From an uncultured cyanobacterium (GTDB lineage Bacteria; Cyanobacteriota; Cyanobacteriia; PCC-6307; Cyanobiaceae): a DNA stretch of 15,306 nucleotides. Where the stretch lies: NCBI GenBank assembly GCA_903921295.1, contig CAIXOZ010000104.1:1-15306 (forward strand), in the 5' to 3' direction. How positions within the stretch are numbered: position 1 is the first letter of the stretch; every line of letters starts with the position of its first letter. This document shows positions 6,777-13,672 of the stretch, piece by piece. A program made the translations under genes and the position numbers. The notes under the pieces were generated by a model that did not search any database, was not told the origin of the DNA, and saw nothing but the letters and a program-made list of their open reading frames with translations.

Positions 6777-7310
6777 ATGCCCTGGCTTCTCGCTGCTGTG
6801 CCGCTTGCGGTGGGAGGCATGGTGCCTTTTGTGGCTCCGGCTTCCACCACGCCCGCAGCAGCAGCAGCTGTCTTTGAGCAGGAGCTCGCTCCTGTGGAGA
6901 CCTTTGATCCAGAGGCCCGGGCCCGGCTGCTGGTCAAGGAGCTGCCGCGTCAGTGGTCGGGGACTTATCTCAATTTCCAGTCCCAGGCCAGGGTTCCCGT
7001 CACCTTGCAGATCGCTTCGCTCACCCCTCTCGGCCAGATGATCGATCTGCGGGGGCAGATGACGGTGGCTGGCGTCAGTACGCCCATCCAGGGCAATCTG
7101 AACGCCAAGTCCGACCAGTTGGATGTGCTGCTGCTGGGCAGGACGGAAGCGGCCGGTCTTGAGCCGGGTGGCGAATTCCAGGGCCTTCAGGGTCTGAGCC
7201 TGATGGGTTGGTCCTCCTCGCGCCTGACGTCACCCGGTGGGCGGTTGGATCTCAGTCCGGTCGGTGGGTCGTTGAAGCCAGCGGCCCGGAATGGGGGCGG
7301 GATGCGCTGA
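6777..7310 (+). CDS. Putative exported protein of unknown function
   Basis: 177 residues from ATG at 6777. The N-terminus (MPWLLAAVPLAVGGMVPFVA, then PASTTPAAAAA) looks like a signal peptide or uncleaved signal anchor, although it lacks the usual positive charge near the start. The mature part, from about residue 30, has ETFDPEARARLLVKELPRQW and then SGTYLNFQSQARVPVTLQIA. It continues with alternating hydrophobic segments such as LGQMIDLRGQMTVAGVSTPI, which suggest a beta-sheet-rich domain. The end is Gly/Pro/Ser-rich and probably disordered. It is transcribed alone, diverging from thiG and converging on ycf37. I think homologues exist in picocyanobacteria but know no function. No enzyme motif is visible. 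Confidence 0.72.
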   Translation: MPWLLAAVPLAVGGMVPFVAPASTTPAAAAAVFEQELAPVETFDPEARARLLVKELPRQWSGTYLNFQSQARVPVTLQIASLTPLGQMIDLRGQMTVAGVSTPIQGNLNAKSDQLDVLLLGRTEAAGLEPGGEFQGLQGLSLMGWSSSRLTSPGGRLDLSPVGGSLKPAARNGGGMR

Positions 7311-7327
7311 GGGCTTCGAGGGGAAGG

Positions 7328-7340
7328 AGCGGAGCCCGCT
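7328..7340 (+). other. Small GC-rich hairpin after the 6777 gene
   Basis: AGCGG, three bases, CCGCT gives a 5-bp stem 17 nt after the stop codon. There is no T-tract, so a role in termination or 3'-end protection is only possible. Confidence 0.2.
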
Positions 7341-7355
7341 GCCGGTCGCCTCAGT

Positions 7356-7379
7356 GATCGTGTCGGCGACGTCACGATC
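7356..7379. terminator. Inverted repeat between convergent genes, possible terminator
   Basis: GATCGTG and CACGATC form a perfect 7-bp stem around a 10-nt loop, inside the 123-nt gap between the stops of the 6777 gene and ycf37. Position and orientation suit a bidirectional transcription end, but no T-tract follows on either strand. A classical intrinsic terminator is therefore not shown. The rest of the gap holds no convincing gene. Confidence 0.35.
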
Positions 7380-7433
7380 GGCTCGGCTGTCATGTGTGCC
7401 TGCGAGCCGTTGCTTTCGCCGGCAGCTCACGGA

Positions 7434-7970
7434 TCAGGCAGCTTCCCCGAGCTGACGGACCAGGCGTTTCAGGCGTTTGCTGGCGGTTTTGTTGCCGGGA
7501 TCCAGCTCAAGGGTGCGCTCGTAGGAGCTCCGGGCTTCCTCGGGGTTCTGTTGCTTCTCCAGGGCATAGGCCAGGTTGTTGAGCGCCACCGGATAGTCCG
7601 GTTTGGCCTTCAGGGCCGTGCGGTAATGACGGATCGCCGCCTTGTAGTTGTTCTGGGCAGCCAGCGCAAAGCCCAGGGCGTTTTCGATCACGGCCTGGGC
7701 TTCAGGTGGCTCCTTGGCGGCTTCAGCCCGCTTCAGAGCCAGCTTGAGGTTGTCGGCAGCCTGGCCGTACAGGCGCTTGCGCAACTGCACCGAGGCCAGC
7801 TCGTAGAGAGCTGCAGCATCCTTGGACTGCCCTGCGCCCTCGGCTTCCAGCCGGGCGAGAGCGACTTCATCACGACGAACGCGCCAGATCTGACGACCAA
7901 TGAGCACGGCGGCGGCGCCGAGCAACAGGATCAGACCGATGAGGTAGGCCTGGGGGAGCAAAGGTTCCAT
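7434..7970 (-). CDS. ycf37: Ycf37-like TPR membrane protein, photosystem I assembly or stability
   Basis: 178 residues from ATG at 7970. One N-terminal membrane segment (about residues 8-26, AYLIGLILLLGAAAVLIG) is followed by a short basic patch (RQIWRVRRDEVALARLE). Three tetratricopeptide repeats come next at about 52-84, 91-125 and 126-159, including AVIENALGFALAAQNNYKAA and ALNNLAYALEKQQNPEEARS. This layout and length match cyanobacterial Ycf37 (about 170-180 residues), which is reported to help photosystem I trimer assembly or stability at the thylakoid. The TPR face probably points to the cytosol. It is the third gene of a run with rpmI and rplT (41-nt gap to rplT). A different TPR membrane protein is possible, since TPRs are generic; the Ycf37 call rests on architecture. 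Confidence 0.75.
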   Translation of the reverse strand: MEPLLPQAYLIGLILLLGAAAVLIGRQIWRVRRDEVALARLEAEGAGQSKDAAALYELASVQLRKRLYGQAADNLKLALKRAEAAKEPPEAQAVIENALGFALAAQNNYKAAIRHYRTALKAKPDYPVALNNLAYALEKQQNPEEARSSYERTLELDPGNKTASKRLKRLVRQLGEAA

Positions 7971-8011
7971 CAGGCCTGTTTAGCAGGGGCAGGGACGTTT
8001 CAGGCCTGGAT

Positions 8012-8359
8012 TCAGGACTTGGCGGCTCCGACCACGGCGCTGAAGCTGCCGGCATCGACAACGGCGAGCTGGGCCAGCATCTTGCGGTTCAGACGCACGT
8101 CGGCCTTCTTCAGGCCACCCATCAGGCGGCTATAGCTGACCCCATTGATGCGGGCAGCGGCGTTGATGCGGGCGATCCACAGGCGACGGAAGTCACGCTT
8201 GCGGCGGCGACGATCCCGATAGGCATTGCAGAGGGCTTTCATCACCCGCTGGTTGGCTGTACGGAACAGCGAGCCGTTGCCGCCACGGAAACCCCGGGCT
8301 AGGCGAAGAATCTTGTTACGACGTTTACGGGCAACATTGCCCCTCTTGACGCGAGCCAT
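8012..8359 (-). CDS. rplT: 50S ribosomal protein L20
   Basis: 115 residues from ATG at 8359, a normal bacterial length. L20 binds 23S rRNA early in large-subunit assembly. The basic N-terminal arm (MARVKRGNVARKRRNKILRL then ARGFRG) and the globular segment with RDFRRLWIARINAAARINGV followed by SYSRLMGGLK are diagnostic. It follows rpmI by 45 nt, the universal L35-L20 gene order. infC is not next to the pair here. No Shine-Dalgarno motif precedes it. In several bacteria L20 represses its own operon through the leader mRNA; nothing in the sequence lets me confirm that here. Confidence 0.98.
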   Translation of the reverse strand: MARVKRGNVARKRRNKILRLARGFRGGNGSLFRTANQRVMKALCNAYRDRRRRKRDFRRLWIARINAAARINGVSYSRLMGGLKKADVRLNRKMLAQLAVVDAGSFSAVVGAAKS

Positions 8360-8404
8360 GGATTTCGGTGTTCAGTGAGGTTCAGGCTTGGCAGCGCAGC
8401 CGGT

Positions 8405-8605
8405 TCAGGCGCTGTAGGGGAGCATGCGGGCCACGTTGTCGGCATCACGCTCATCAACCACGGCCATCGTGCCCAGGTGACGCTTCCGCTTCGGGCTCTT
8501 GTGGTCGAGCAGGTGATTGCGGAAGGCGTGCCGGCGCATGAACTTGCCGCTGCCGGTGGCTTTGAACCGCTTCGCGGCTGCTTTGCGGGTCTTCAGCTTC
8601 GGCAT
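8405..8605 (-). CDS. rpmI: 50S ribosomal protein L35
   Basis: 66 residues from ATG at 8605, starting MPKLKTRKAAAKRFKATGSG and ending DNVARMLPYSA, the normal size and signature for L35. The very basic middle (HAFRNHLLDHKSPKRKRHLG) contacts rRNA. The open frame continues upstream without a stop, but that extension is antisense to the SpoIID gene and has no ribosomal character, so the internal ATG is the start. It is the first gene of the minus-strand run rpmI-rplT-ycf37. Confidence 0.97.
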   Translation of the reverse strand: MPKLKTRKAAAKRFKATGSGKFMRRHAFRNHLLDHKSPKRKRHLGTMAVVDERDADNVARMLPYSA

Positions 8606-8682
8606 GGTCTGGCGGCTCGGGCACAAACAAGCAAAGTACGACGTCAGCCTCCCTTTCGCCAAGTCATCCGCTGTTCTGAGCC
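8606..8682. promoter_or_regulatory. Divergent promoter region, rpmI and the SpoIID gene
   Basis: These 77 nt separate the rpmI and SpoIID starts, which read away from each other, so both promoters should be here. On the minus strand TTGGCG and TACTTT are 18 nt apart and could be weak -35 and -10 boxes for rpmI; TACTTT matches the -10 consensus at only three of six positions. No plus-strand box is convincing. Confidence 0.4.
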
Positions 8683-10233
8683 ATGACCCAGCCCCCATCG
8701 CGTCGGTTCCGCCGGAGTCCCGCACGCTCTGACGCCGATCGGACCGCCCTGCTGCTGACCATGCTGGCGCTGTTGTTGCCAGCGCTGGCCCTCGGTTGTC
8801 GGGCGTCGTCGACGGGAGAGGCTTCCGGTCAGGCGCTTCCGCTCCACTGGCCGGTGGCCCCGCCGCCGGCGATCCGTTCGCAGGCACCGCTGCTCTGGGT
8901 GGCCCTGGCCGCCCACCTCGGACCCGCTCCCGTTGCGGTGAGCGCCTCCAGCCAGGAAACGCTGCTGCTTGAGGCCGGCAGCGGCCAGCTGCGGCTGCGT
9001 GACGCCGCGGGTCAGCGGTGGAGCGGCCCCCGGCTTGTGATCGGCTGGCGGCTGTTGCGGATGCCGCGGCCCCTGCGTTGGCAGCGCAGGGTGGTTGGGC
9101 CCTTTCCCAGTTACGAGAGCGCTGAACGCGCTGCCCAGCGCTGGGGGGTGTCCGGACTGGCGATTGCTCATCCCCGCGACTGGGAGGTCTGGGCGCCGGC
9201 GGATCGGCCTCTGCCGAAGGCGTTCGCGTCCCGGCTGGAGCAGGCCAGCGTCAGCCAGCAATGGCAGCCCCAGCTGCAGCGCGACGGCCGTCGGCTGGCG
9301 CTCACCGGCCCCCTGCAGATCGAGGCGCCGGGTGGACTCCGCTGGCAGGGCGGTGTGCATCGTGGCCCTTTCCGGCTCCAGGCGGACGCCCTGGGTCGCT
9401 GGACCCTTGTGGAGCAGGTGGCGCTCGAGCGTTACCTCGAAGGGGTGGTGCCCCATGAGATCGGTGCCGGCGCCCCCGCGGAGGCTCTGGCGGCCCAGGC
9501 CGTGCTCGCCCGCACCTGGGCCCTGCGCAATCAACAGCGCTTCCGCGTGGATGGCTACCACCTCTGCGCCGACACCCAGTGCCAGGTCTATGGCGACCCC
9601 CGTCAGGCCAGTCCGGCCGTGCGAGAGGCGATCCGGCGGACGCGCGCCCAGGTGCTGACCTGGAACGGCCGGCCGATCCAGGCTGTGTATCACGCCACCA
9701 ATGGCGGCATTGCCGCCGGTTTCGACGAGGCCTGGGGAGGCGAACCCCTTCCCTATCTGCGGGCGGCTGCGGATGGTTCCCCATCCTTTGCCCGGCGTTT
9801 TGCGGTGCCGCTGCAACCTCTCGCTCGCCTCAGGAGCCTGCTGGCAGAAGGGGGCGGCGCTTACGGTGCCGACCATCCACGGTTCCGCTGGCGTCGATGG
9901 CTGAAGGCGCGGCGTCTGGTGGTCCTGGAGCGGGGGCCGAGCGGACGGGTGCTTTCCCTGGCGATCGAGCGGGTGGGGGCTCCACGCCTGGTGCTTGAGC
10001 GTGATGCGATCCGTCGCCAGTTCCCGGAGCTGCCGAGCACCTTGTTTGAGCCGATCGCGGAAGGGGGTGACCGCTGGCGGCTCGAGGGGGGTGGGTTCGG
10101 CCACGGTGTCGGCCTCTCCCAGGCGGGTGCCCTTGATCTGGCCCGTCGCGGCTGGAGTGTTTCCCGGATCCTTGCGCACTACTACCCAGGTACCGAGCTG
10201 ATGCCCTTGGGGTCCCTGGCCGGCGACCCTTAA
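8683..10233 (+). CDS. SpoIID/LytB-domain cell-wall protein
   Basis: 516 residues from ATG at 8683. A basic N-terminus is followed by a hydrophobic segment at about residues 21-38 (ALLLTMLALLLPALALG) and then Cys. This is a signal peptide or anchor; the site ALGC is only a weak lipobox match. The SpoIID domain starts near residue 247: VVPHEIGAGAPAEALAAQAV carries Glu259, at the position of the catalytic Glu of B. subtilis SpoIID. It continues with the cysteine-containing HLCADTQCQVYGD, then YHATNGGIAAGFDEAW and the C-terminal GGGFGHGVGLSQAGALDLAR. SpoIID enzymes are lytic transglycosylases that cut denuded glycan strands; LytB relatives enhance amidases. In non-sporulating cyanobacteria a role in septal or remodelling wall turnover is likely but not shown. 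The N-terminal 240 residues are family-specific and unidentified. mgdA follows by 25 nt. Confidence 0.9.
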   Translation: MTQPPSRRFRRSPARSDADRTALLLTMLALLLPALALGCRASSTGEASGQALPLHWPVAPPPAIRSQAPLLWVALAAHLGPAPVAVSASSQETLLLEAGSGQLRLRDAAGQRWSGPRLVIGWRLLRMPRPLRWQRRVVGPFPSYESAERAAQRWGVSGLAIAHPRDWEVWAPADRPLPKAFASRLEQASVSQQWQPQLQRDGRRLALTGPLQIEAPGGLRWQGGVHRGPFRLQADALGRWTLVEQVALERYLEGVVPHEIGAGAPAEALAAQAVLARTWALRNQQRFRVDGYHLCADTQCQVYGDPRQASPAVREAIRRTRAQVLTWNGRPIQAVYHATNGGIAAGFDEAWGGEPLPYLRAAADGSPSFARRFAVPLQPLARLRSLLAEGGGAYGADHPRFRWRRWLKARRLVVLERGPSGRVLSLAIERVGAPRLVLERDAIRRQFPELPSTLFEPIAEGGDRWRLEGGGFGHGVGLSQAGALDLARRGWSVSRILAHYYPGTELMPLGSLAGDP

Positions 10234-10258
10234 AGTTGCCTCATCTTCGGGCGATCCC

Positions 10259-11584
10259 ATGGCTGCGGGCGGCACCGTCACCGATCGCCGTCGTCCGAAG
10301 GCAGCGCTGTTCATGGTCGGCTGTCTGGCGGCCGGTCTCTTTCCCCATTGGTTGCCGTCGGCGCTGCGGCTGGTTCCTGCCCTCAGCCTTGCAGTGCTGC
10401 TCGGCGCCTACAGCGTTCGCACGGTCATCCTCCAGGCGTTCCGGGAGCCCCTGGTGGCCCCCGGCACCGGCGGCGACACCGACCCCCTGCCGTCCGTTGA
10501 TGTGGTGGTGGCTGCCCGCGATGAGCAGGCGGTGATCGTGCGTCTGGTCGAGCGGCTGCTCGCCCTGCGCTATCCGAGCGAACGCCTCAGTCTCTGGATC
10601 ATCGACGACGGCAGTGAGGACAGCACCGGCCCTCTGCTCGATGAGCTGGTTCAGCGCCATAGCCAGTTGCGGGTGATTCATCGGACCCGTGATGCCGGTG
10701 GCGGCAAGTCGGGGGCCCTGAACACCGTTCTTGTCCAGCTTCAGGGCCGCTGGATGTTGGTGCTCGATGCCGACGCCGATCTGCAGCCCGAAGCTCTGGA
10801 GCGGGCGGTACGCCATGCGGAAGCCGGTGCGTTCGGCGCTGTCCAGCTGCGTAAGGCTGTCGTCAATGGCGACCACAACCTGCTCACCCGCGCCCAGGCG
10901 ATGGAAATGGCTCTGGATGCCGTGATTCAGGGCGGCCGCCTCGCCCACGGGGGCGTCGCGGAACTGCGGGGCAATGGCCAGCTGCTCCGCCGGGAGGCGG
11001 TGATCGGCAGTGGTGGGTTCAATGAAGCCACCGTCACCGACGATCTTGATCTCAGTTTCCGGTTGCTGATCCACGGCCACGCCATCGGCCTGCTCTGGGA
11101 TCCGCCGGTGCAGGAGGAGGCGGTGCTCACGTTGTCCGCCCTCTGGCGCCAGCGCCAGCGCTGGGCTGAGGGAGGCCTGCAACGCTTCCTTGATTACACC
11201 CCCGACTTCTTCAGCGACCGGGTCAGTGGTTCCCAGCGTCTCGATCTGCTCTGCTTCTTCCTGCTGCAGTACGTGCTGCCGGTGATGGCGGTGGCCGATC
11301 TGCTCGGAGCCCTGCTCACGCTCACCAGCCCCACGATCTGGCCCTTCTCGATCGTGGCCTTCGGTCTTTCCGGGCTCTCGATCCTGGCGGGTTGTCGTCG
11401 CCAGGCCGAGGGACCCCCGCTGCCGGCGATCACGCCCTTCTCCCTCGCCCTCGGCATTGCCTACCTGGGCCATTGGTTTGTGGTCATCCCCTGGACCGGT
11501 CTGCGCATGGCTCTGCTGCCCAAGCGCCTGGTCTGGGCAAAGACCCTGCACCTGGGCGATCCCCAGACTGTCCCCCCCGGTTGA
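10259..11584 (+). CDS. mgdA: Beta-monoglucosyldiacylglycerol synthase (GT2 membrane glycosyltransferase)
   Basis: 441 residues from ATG at 10259. In cyanobacteria this enzyme glucosylates diacylglycerol with UDP-glucose to give GlcDG. GlcDG is then epimerised to the main thylakoid lipid MGDG. Two N-terminal hydrophobic segments (about residues 15-57) precede the GT-A catalytic domain. That domain has the usual GT2 order: DDG at 116-118, D-A-D at 170-172, T-D-D at 260-262 and Q-x-x-R-W at 298-302. Several further segments agree with Synechocystis Sll1377 as I remember it: GGKSGALN, GAVQLRKAVVN, AELRGNGQLLRREA and RWAEGGLQRFLDY, and near the C-terminus ALLPKRLVWAKTLH. C-terminal membrane helices follow at about 310-430. 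It lies 25 nt after the SpoIID gene, probably on the same transcript, and meets dnaX tail to tail. The fallback call is a processive GT2 of another polymer, which I think unlikely. Confidence 0.85.
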   Translation: MAAGGTVTDRRRPKAALFMVGCLAAGLFPHWLPSALRLVPALSLAVLLGAYSVRTVILQAFREPLVAPGTGGDTDPLPSVDVVVAARDEQAVIVRLVERLLALRYPSERLSLWIIDDGSEDSTGPLLDELVQRHSQLRVIHRTRDAGGGKSGALNTVLVQLQGRWMLVLDADADLQPEALERAVRHAEAGAFGAVQLRKAVVNGDHNLLTRAQAMEMALDAVIQGGRLAHGGVAELRGNGQLLRREAVIGSGGFNEATVTDDLDLSFRLLIHGHAIGLLWDPPVQEEAVLTLSALWRQRQRWAEGGLQRFLDYTPDFFSDRVSGSQRLDLLCFFLLQYVLPVMAVADLLGALLTLTSPTIWPFSIVAFGLSGLSILAGCRRQAEGPPLPAITPFSLALGIAYLGHWFVVIPWTGLRMALLPKRLVWAKTLHLGDPQTVPPG

Positions 11585-11587
11585 TGC

Positions 11588-13603
11588 TCAGGCGGCGGCG
11601 CCACCGTCCTCGATCGGTTCATCGAGGGTGATCACCTCGCCATTGAAGAAGTCGGCCAGTCGCCTGGCCTTCTCATCGAGTTGCTGTTGCTGACGGTTGT
11701 CAGCGGTTGGTTGGCTTGCGGCGGTCGGTGGAGCGGTTTGCTCCTTGGGGTCTGGCGCTGCCGGCCGGGCCGTTGTCTGGCGAGCGGCCGGCTCGGCTTC
11801 GATGGCCCTGGCAGGAGCCTGGGCCTGGGTTGGCGTGCTGTCGGGGTCGCTGGCTGGGGCGATGCTGCTGGCAGCCGTGACCGCCGGCTCTGGGGCTGGC
11901 GGTGCGGAGCCGTCGGCCGTGGCGCCTTGGTCGGCAGACCCCGAACCGTGACTGCTGGCAGGCGTCCCGGGGCTGGGAGCCGGTGGCGCCGGCGTTGGGG
12001 TCGGTGCGGCGGCCTGGAGGGTGGTTGGATCGCCTCCTTCGAGCACAAGCTGCCTGGGGCTGCCGAGCGCCTTGCCGATGGCTGTTTCGAGGAGCGACAG
12101 GCGGCTCTGCACCATCGGCATCCAATTGCTGGAGACCCGGACCACCGCCCGCTGGCTGTCCAGCCGCACGAGCATCGCCTGCTGGGAGAGCAGCATTCGT
12201 GTTGATGGCAGCTCGAGCCCGCTGAGGATCTGTTGCCAGAGTTCCGCCAGGGATGGCCCTGAGGCGTGGCTTGGCGCCGCTGTCGCTTCGGCAGGAGCCG
12301 GCACCGCTGGAGGCGTCGCTGGGGTTGTTGGTGTCGGCCTGGGCTTGGGGGTAGCCATCGCCTGCCCGGCGACTGGGGCGCTGGGCAGGCTGGCGGCCGC
12401 CGCTGCTGGAGCCGCCGTTGGTCGCGATGGCTGGGCTGGCGCCTGGCGCTGCGCCGGGGTGGCGGTGGCTGTCAATGGCGGGGTCGTGGTGGCGGCCTGA
12501 GGGCTTGCGACAGGGGCCAGCAGCCCGAGCAGCAGCACATCCAGCCAGAGGCGCGGCTGCACGCTCTGGCGCAACTGCTGTTCACTGCCGCGCAGCTGGC
12601 TCTGCCAGAGCAGCAGCCGATCCCTGCCGATCTGTTGGGCCAGCTCGGGCAGCTGATCGCGGAACTGGGGGGAGAAGCCCGTCAGTTCGAGACGATCAGG
12701 AGCCACGCAGGCCAGTACAAGATCCCGCAGCAGGGAGGCCAGACCCTGAAGCACCGCCGTCGGCTCCCGGCCCCGGTCCAGCAGCTGCCGGCAGCACTCC
12801 AGCAGGGTCAGGGGTTCGGCGGCCGCCAGGGCGGCCGCCAGGCTGAGCAGTTCCTGCTCGGGCACGGCCCCCAGCAGTTCCCATACCGCCAGGGCTTCGA
12901 TCGGGGCCGGCAGCAGGCTGAGCTGATCGAGCAGGCTCTCGGCATCGCGCAGGCCTCCCTGAGCCCGTTGCGCCACAACATGCAGAGCTTCTGCTGTGAT
13001 CCCGATCTCTTCCTGCTCGGCGATGAAACGGAGGTGTCCTTCCAGGGACTCCAGGGGAATGCGGCGGAAATCAAAGCGCTGACAGCGCGACAGGATCGTT
13101 GGCAGCACCCGTTGTGGATCGGTGGTGGCCAGCACAAACACCACCCGCGGCGGCGGTTCCTCCAGGGTCTTGAGCAGCGCATTGAAGGCTGCCGTCGAGA
13201 GCATGTGGCACTCGTCGATGACATAGACCTTCCAGCGCGCCTGGACCGGGGCGAACCGGGAGCGCTCGATCAGATCGCGGATGTTGTCGACGCCGGTGTT
13301 GGAGGCCGCATCGATCTCGATCACGTCGAGGGCCTGGCCGGCGGCGATCGCTGTGCACAGGTCGCACTGACCGCACGGTTCAGGGGTGGGACCCTCGCTG
13401 TTCAGGCAGTTGAGGGATCGCGCCAGGATGCGGGCACTGGAGGTCTTGCCGGTGCCGCGCGGGCCGCTCAGCAGATAAGCCGGCGCGATTCTGTTCTGCC
13501 GCAGCGCCTGGCTCAGGGTGGTGGCGATCGCCTCTTGTCCCACCAGCTGGTCGAAGCGCTGGGGGCGGTACTTGTGGTGCAGCGGCTGGTAGGCCTTGCT
13601 CAT
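11588..13603 (-). CDS. dnaX: DNA polymerase III subunits gamma and tau (clamp loader ATPase)
   Basis: 671 residues from ATG at 13603. DnaX is the AAA+ motor of the clamp loader that puts the beta clamp on primed DNA. It begins YQPLHHKYRPQRFDQLVGQE. The Walker A motif is GPRGTGKTS at 47-55, the zinc site uses Cys66, Cys77, Cys80 and Cys83, and the Walker B motif ends VIDECH with Asp130/Glu131. The S-R-C arginine-finger motif is at 172-174 and GGLRD at 216-220. The three-domain core ends near 370. A Pro/Ala/Thr-rich linker covers about 374-449, a small folded module about 451-530, and a second low-complexity tract about 531-640. A conserved-looking end follows (QLDEKARRLADFFNGEVITL). No intein interrupts it, unlike Synechocystis DnaX, and no A-rich slippery heptamer is visible. 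It is the last gene after clpX and the LRAT gene, with a 69-nt gap before it. Confidence 0.95.
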   Translation of the reverse strand: MSKAYQPLHHKYRPQRFDQLVGQEAIATTLSQALRQNRIAPAYLLSGPRGTGKTSSARILARSLNCLNSEGPTPEPCGQCDLCTAIAAGQALDVIEIDAASNTGVDNIRDLIERSRFAPVQARWKVYVIDECHMLSTAAFNALLKTLEEPPPRVVFVLATTDPQRVLPTILSRCQRFDFRRIPLESLEGHLRFIAEQEEIGITAEALHVVAQRAQGGLRDAESLLDQLSLLPAPIEALAVWELLGAVPEQELLSLAAALAAAEPLTLLECCRQLLDRGREPTAVLQGLASLLRDLVLACVAPDRLELTGFSPQFRDQLPELAQQIGRDRLLLWQSQLRGSEQQLRQSVQPRLWLDVLLLGLLAPVASPQAATTTPPLTATATPAQRQAPAQPSRPTAAPAAAAASLPSAPVAGQAMATPKPRPTPTTPATPPAVPAPAEATAAPSHASGPSLAELWQQILSGLELPSTRMLLSQQAMLVRLDSQRAVVRVSSNWMPMVQSRLSLLETAIGKALGSPRQLVLEGGDPTTLQAAAPTPTPAPPAPSPGTPASSHGSGSADQGATADGSAPPAPEPAVTAASSIAPASDPDSTPTQAQAPARAIEAEPAARQTTARPAAPDPKEQTAPPTAASQPTADNRQQQQLDEKARRLADFFNGEVITLDEPIEDGGAAA
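13344..13351. repeat. HIP1 palindrome GCGATCGC
   Basis: Exact copy within dnaX, over the codons just after the zinc-binding cysteines. Confidence 0.6.
13524..13531. repeat. HIP1 palindrome GCGATCGC
   Basis: Exact copy within the 5' part of dnaX, 180 bp from the previous one. Confidence 0.6.
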
Positions 13604-13672
13604 GGAACGCTGCGCGCGATCGGGTGGTTCGTCCGCTGTCCTGAGGCTACCGGCCCCATCGCTGCCGCTGAT

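Noticed and set aside
7392..8135. 247-codon plus-strand open frame opposite ycf37
   Set aside because: The minus-strand TPR protein is clear, and this frame also runs into rplT.
8644..10314. 556-codon minus-strand open frame opposite the SpoIID gene
   Set aside because: The SpoIID domain on the plus strand is unmistakable. The antisense translation is Pro/Gly/Arg/Gln-rich and low in structure.
10241..11551. 436-codon minus-strand open frame opposite mgdA
   Set aside because: mgdA carries all GT2 motifs on the plus strand; the antisense frame is a compositional shadow.
12010..12530. Repetitive-looking GC-rich stretches, considered as a repeat array
   Set aside because: They encode the Pro/Ala/Thr linkers of DnaX in frame, without a regular DNA period or spacers.
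13604..13672. tRNA or small RNA between the LRAT gene and dnaX
   Set aside because: The 69 nt show no cloverleaf, T-loop motif or strong hairpin.
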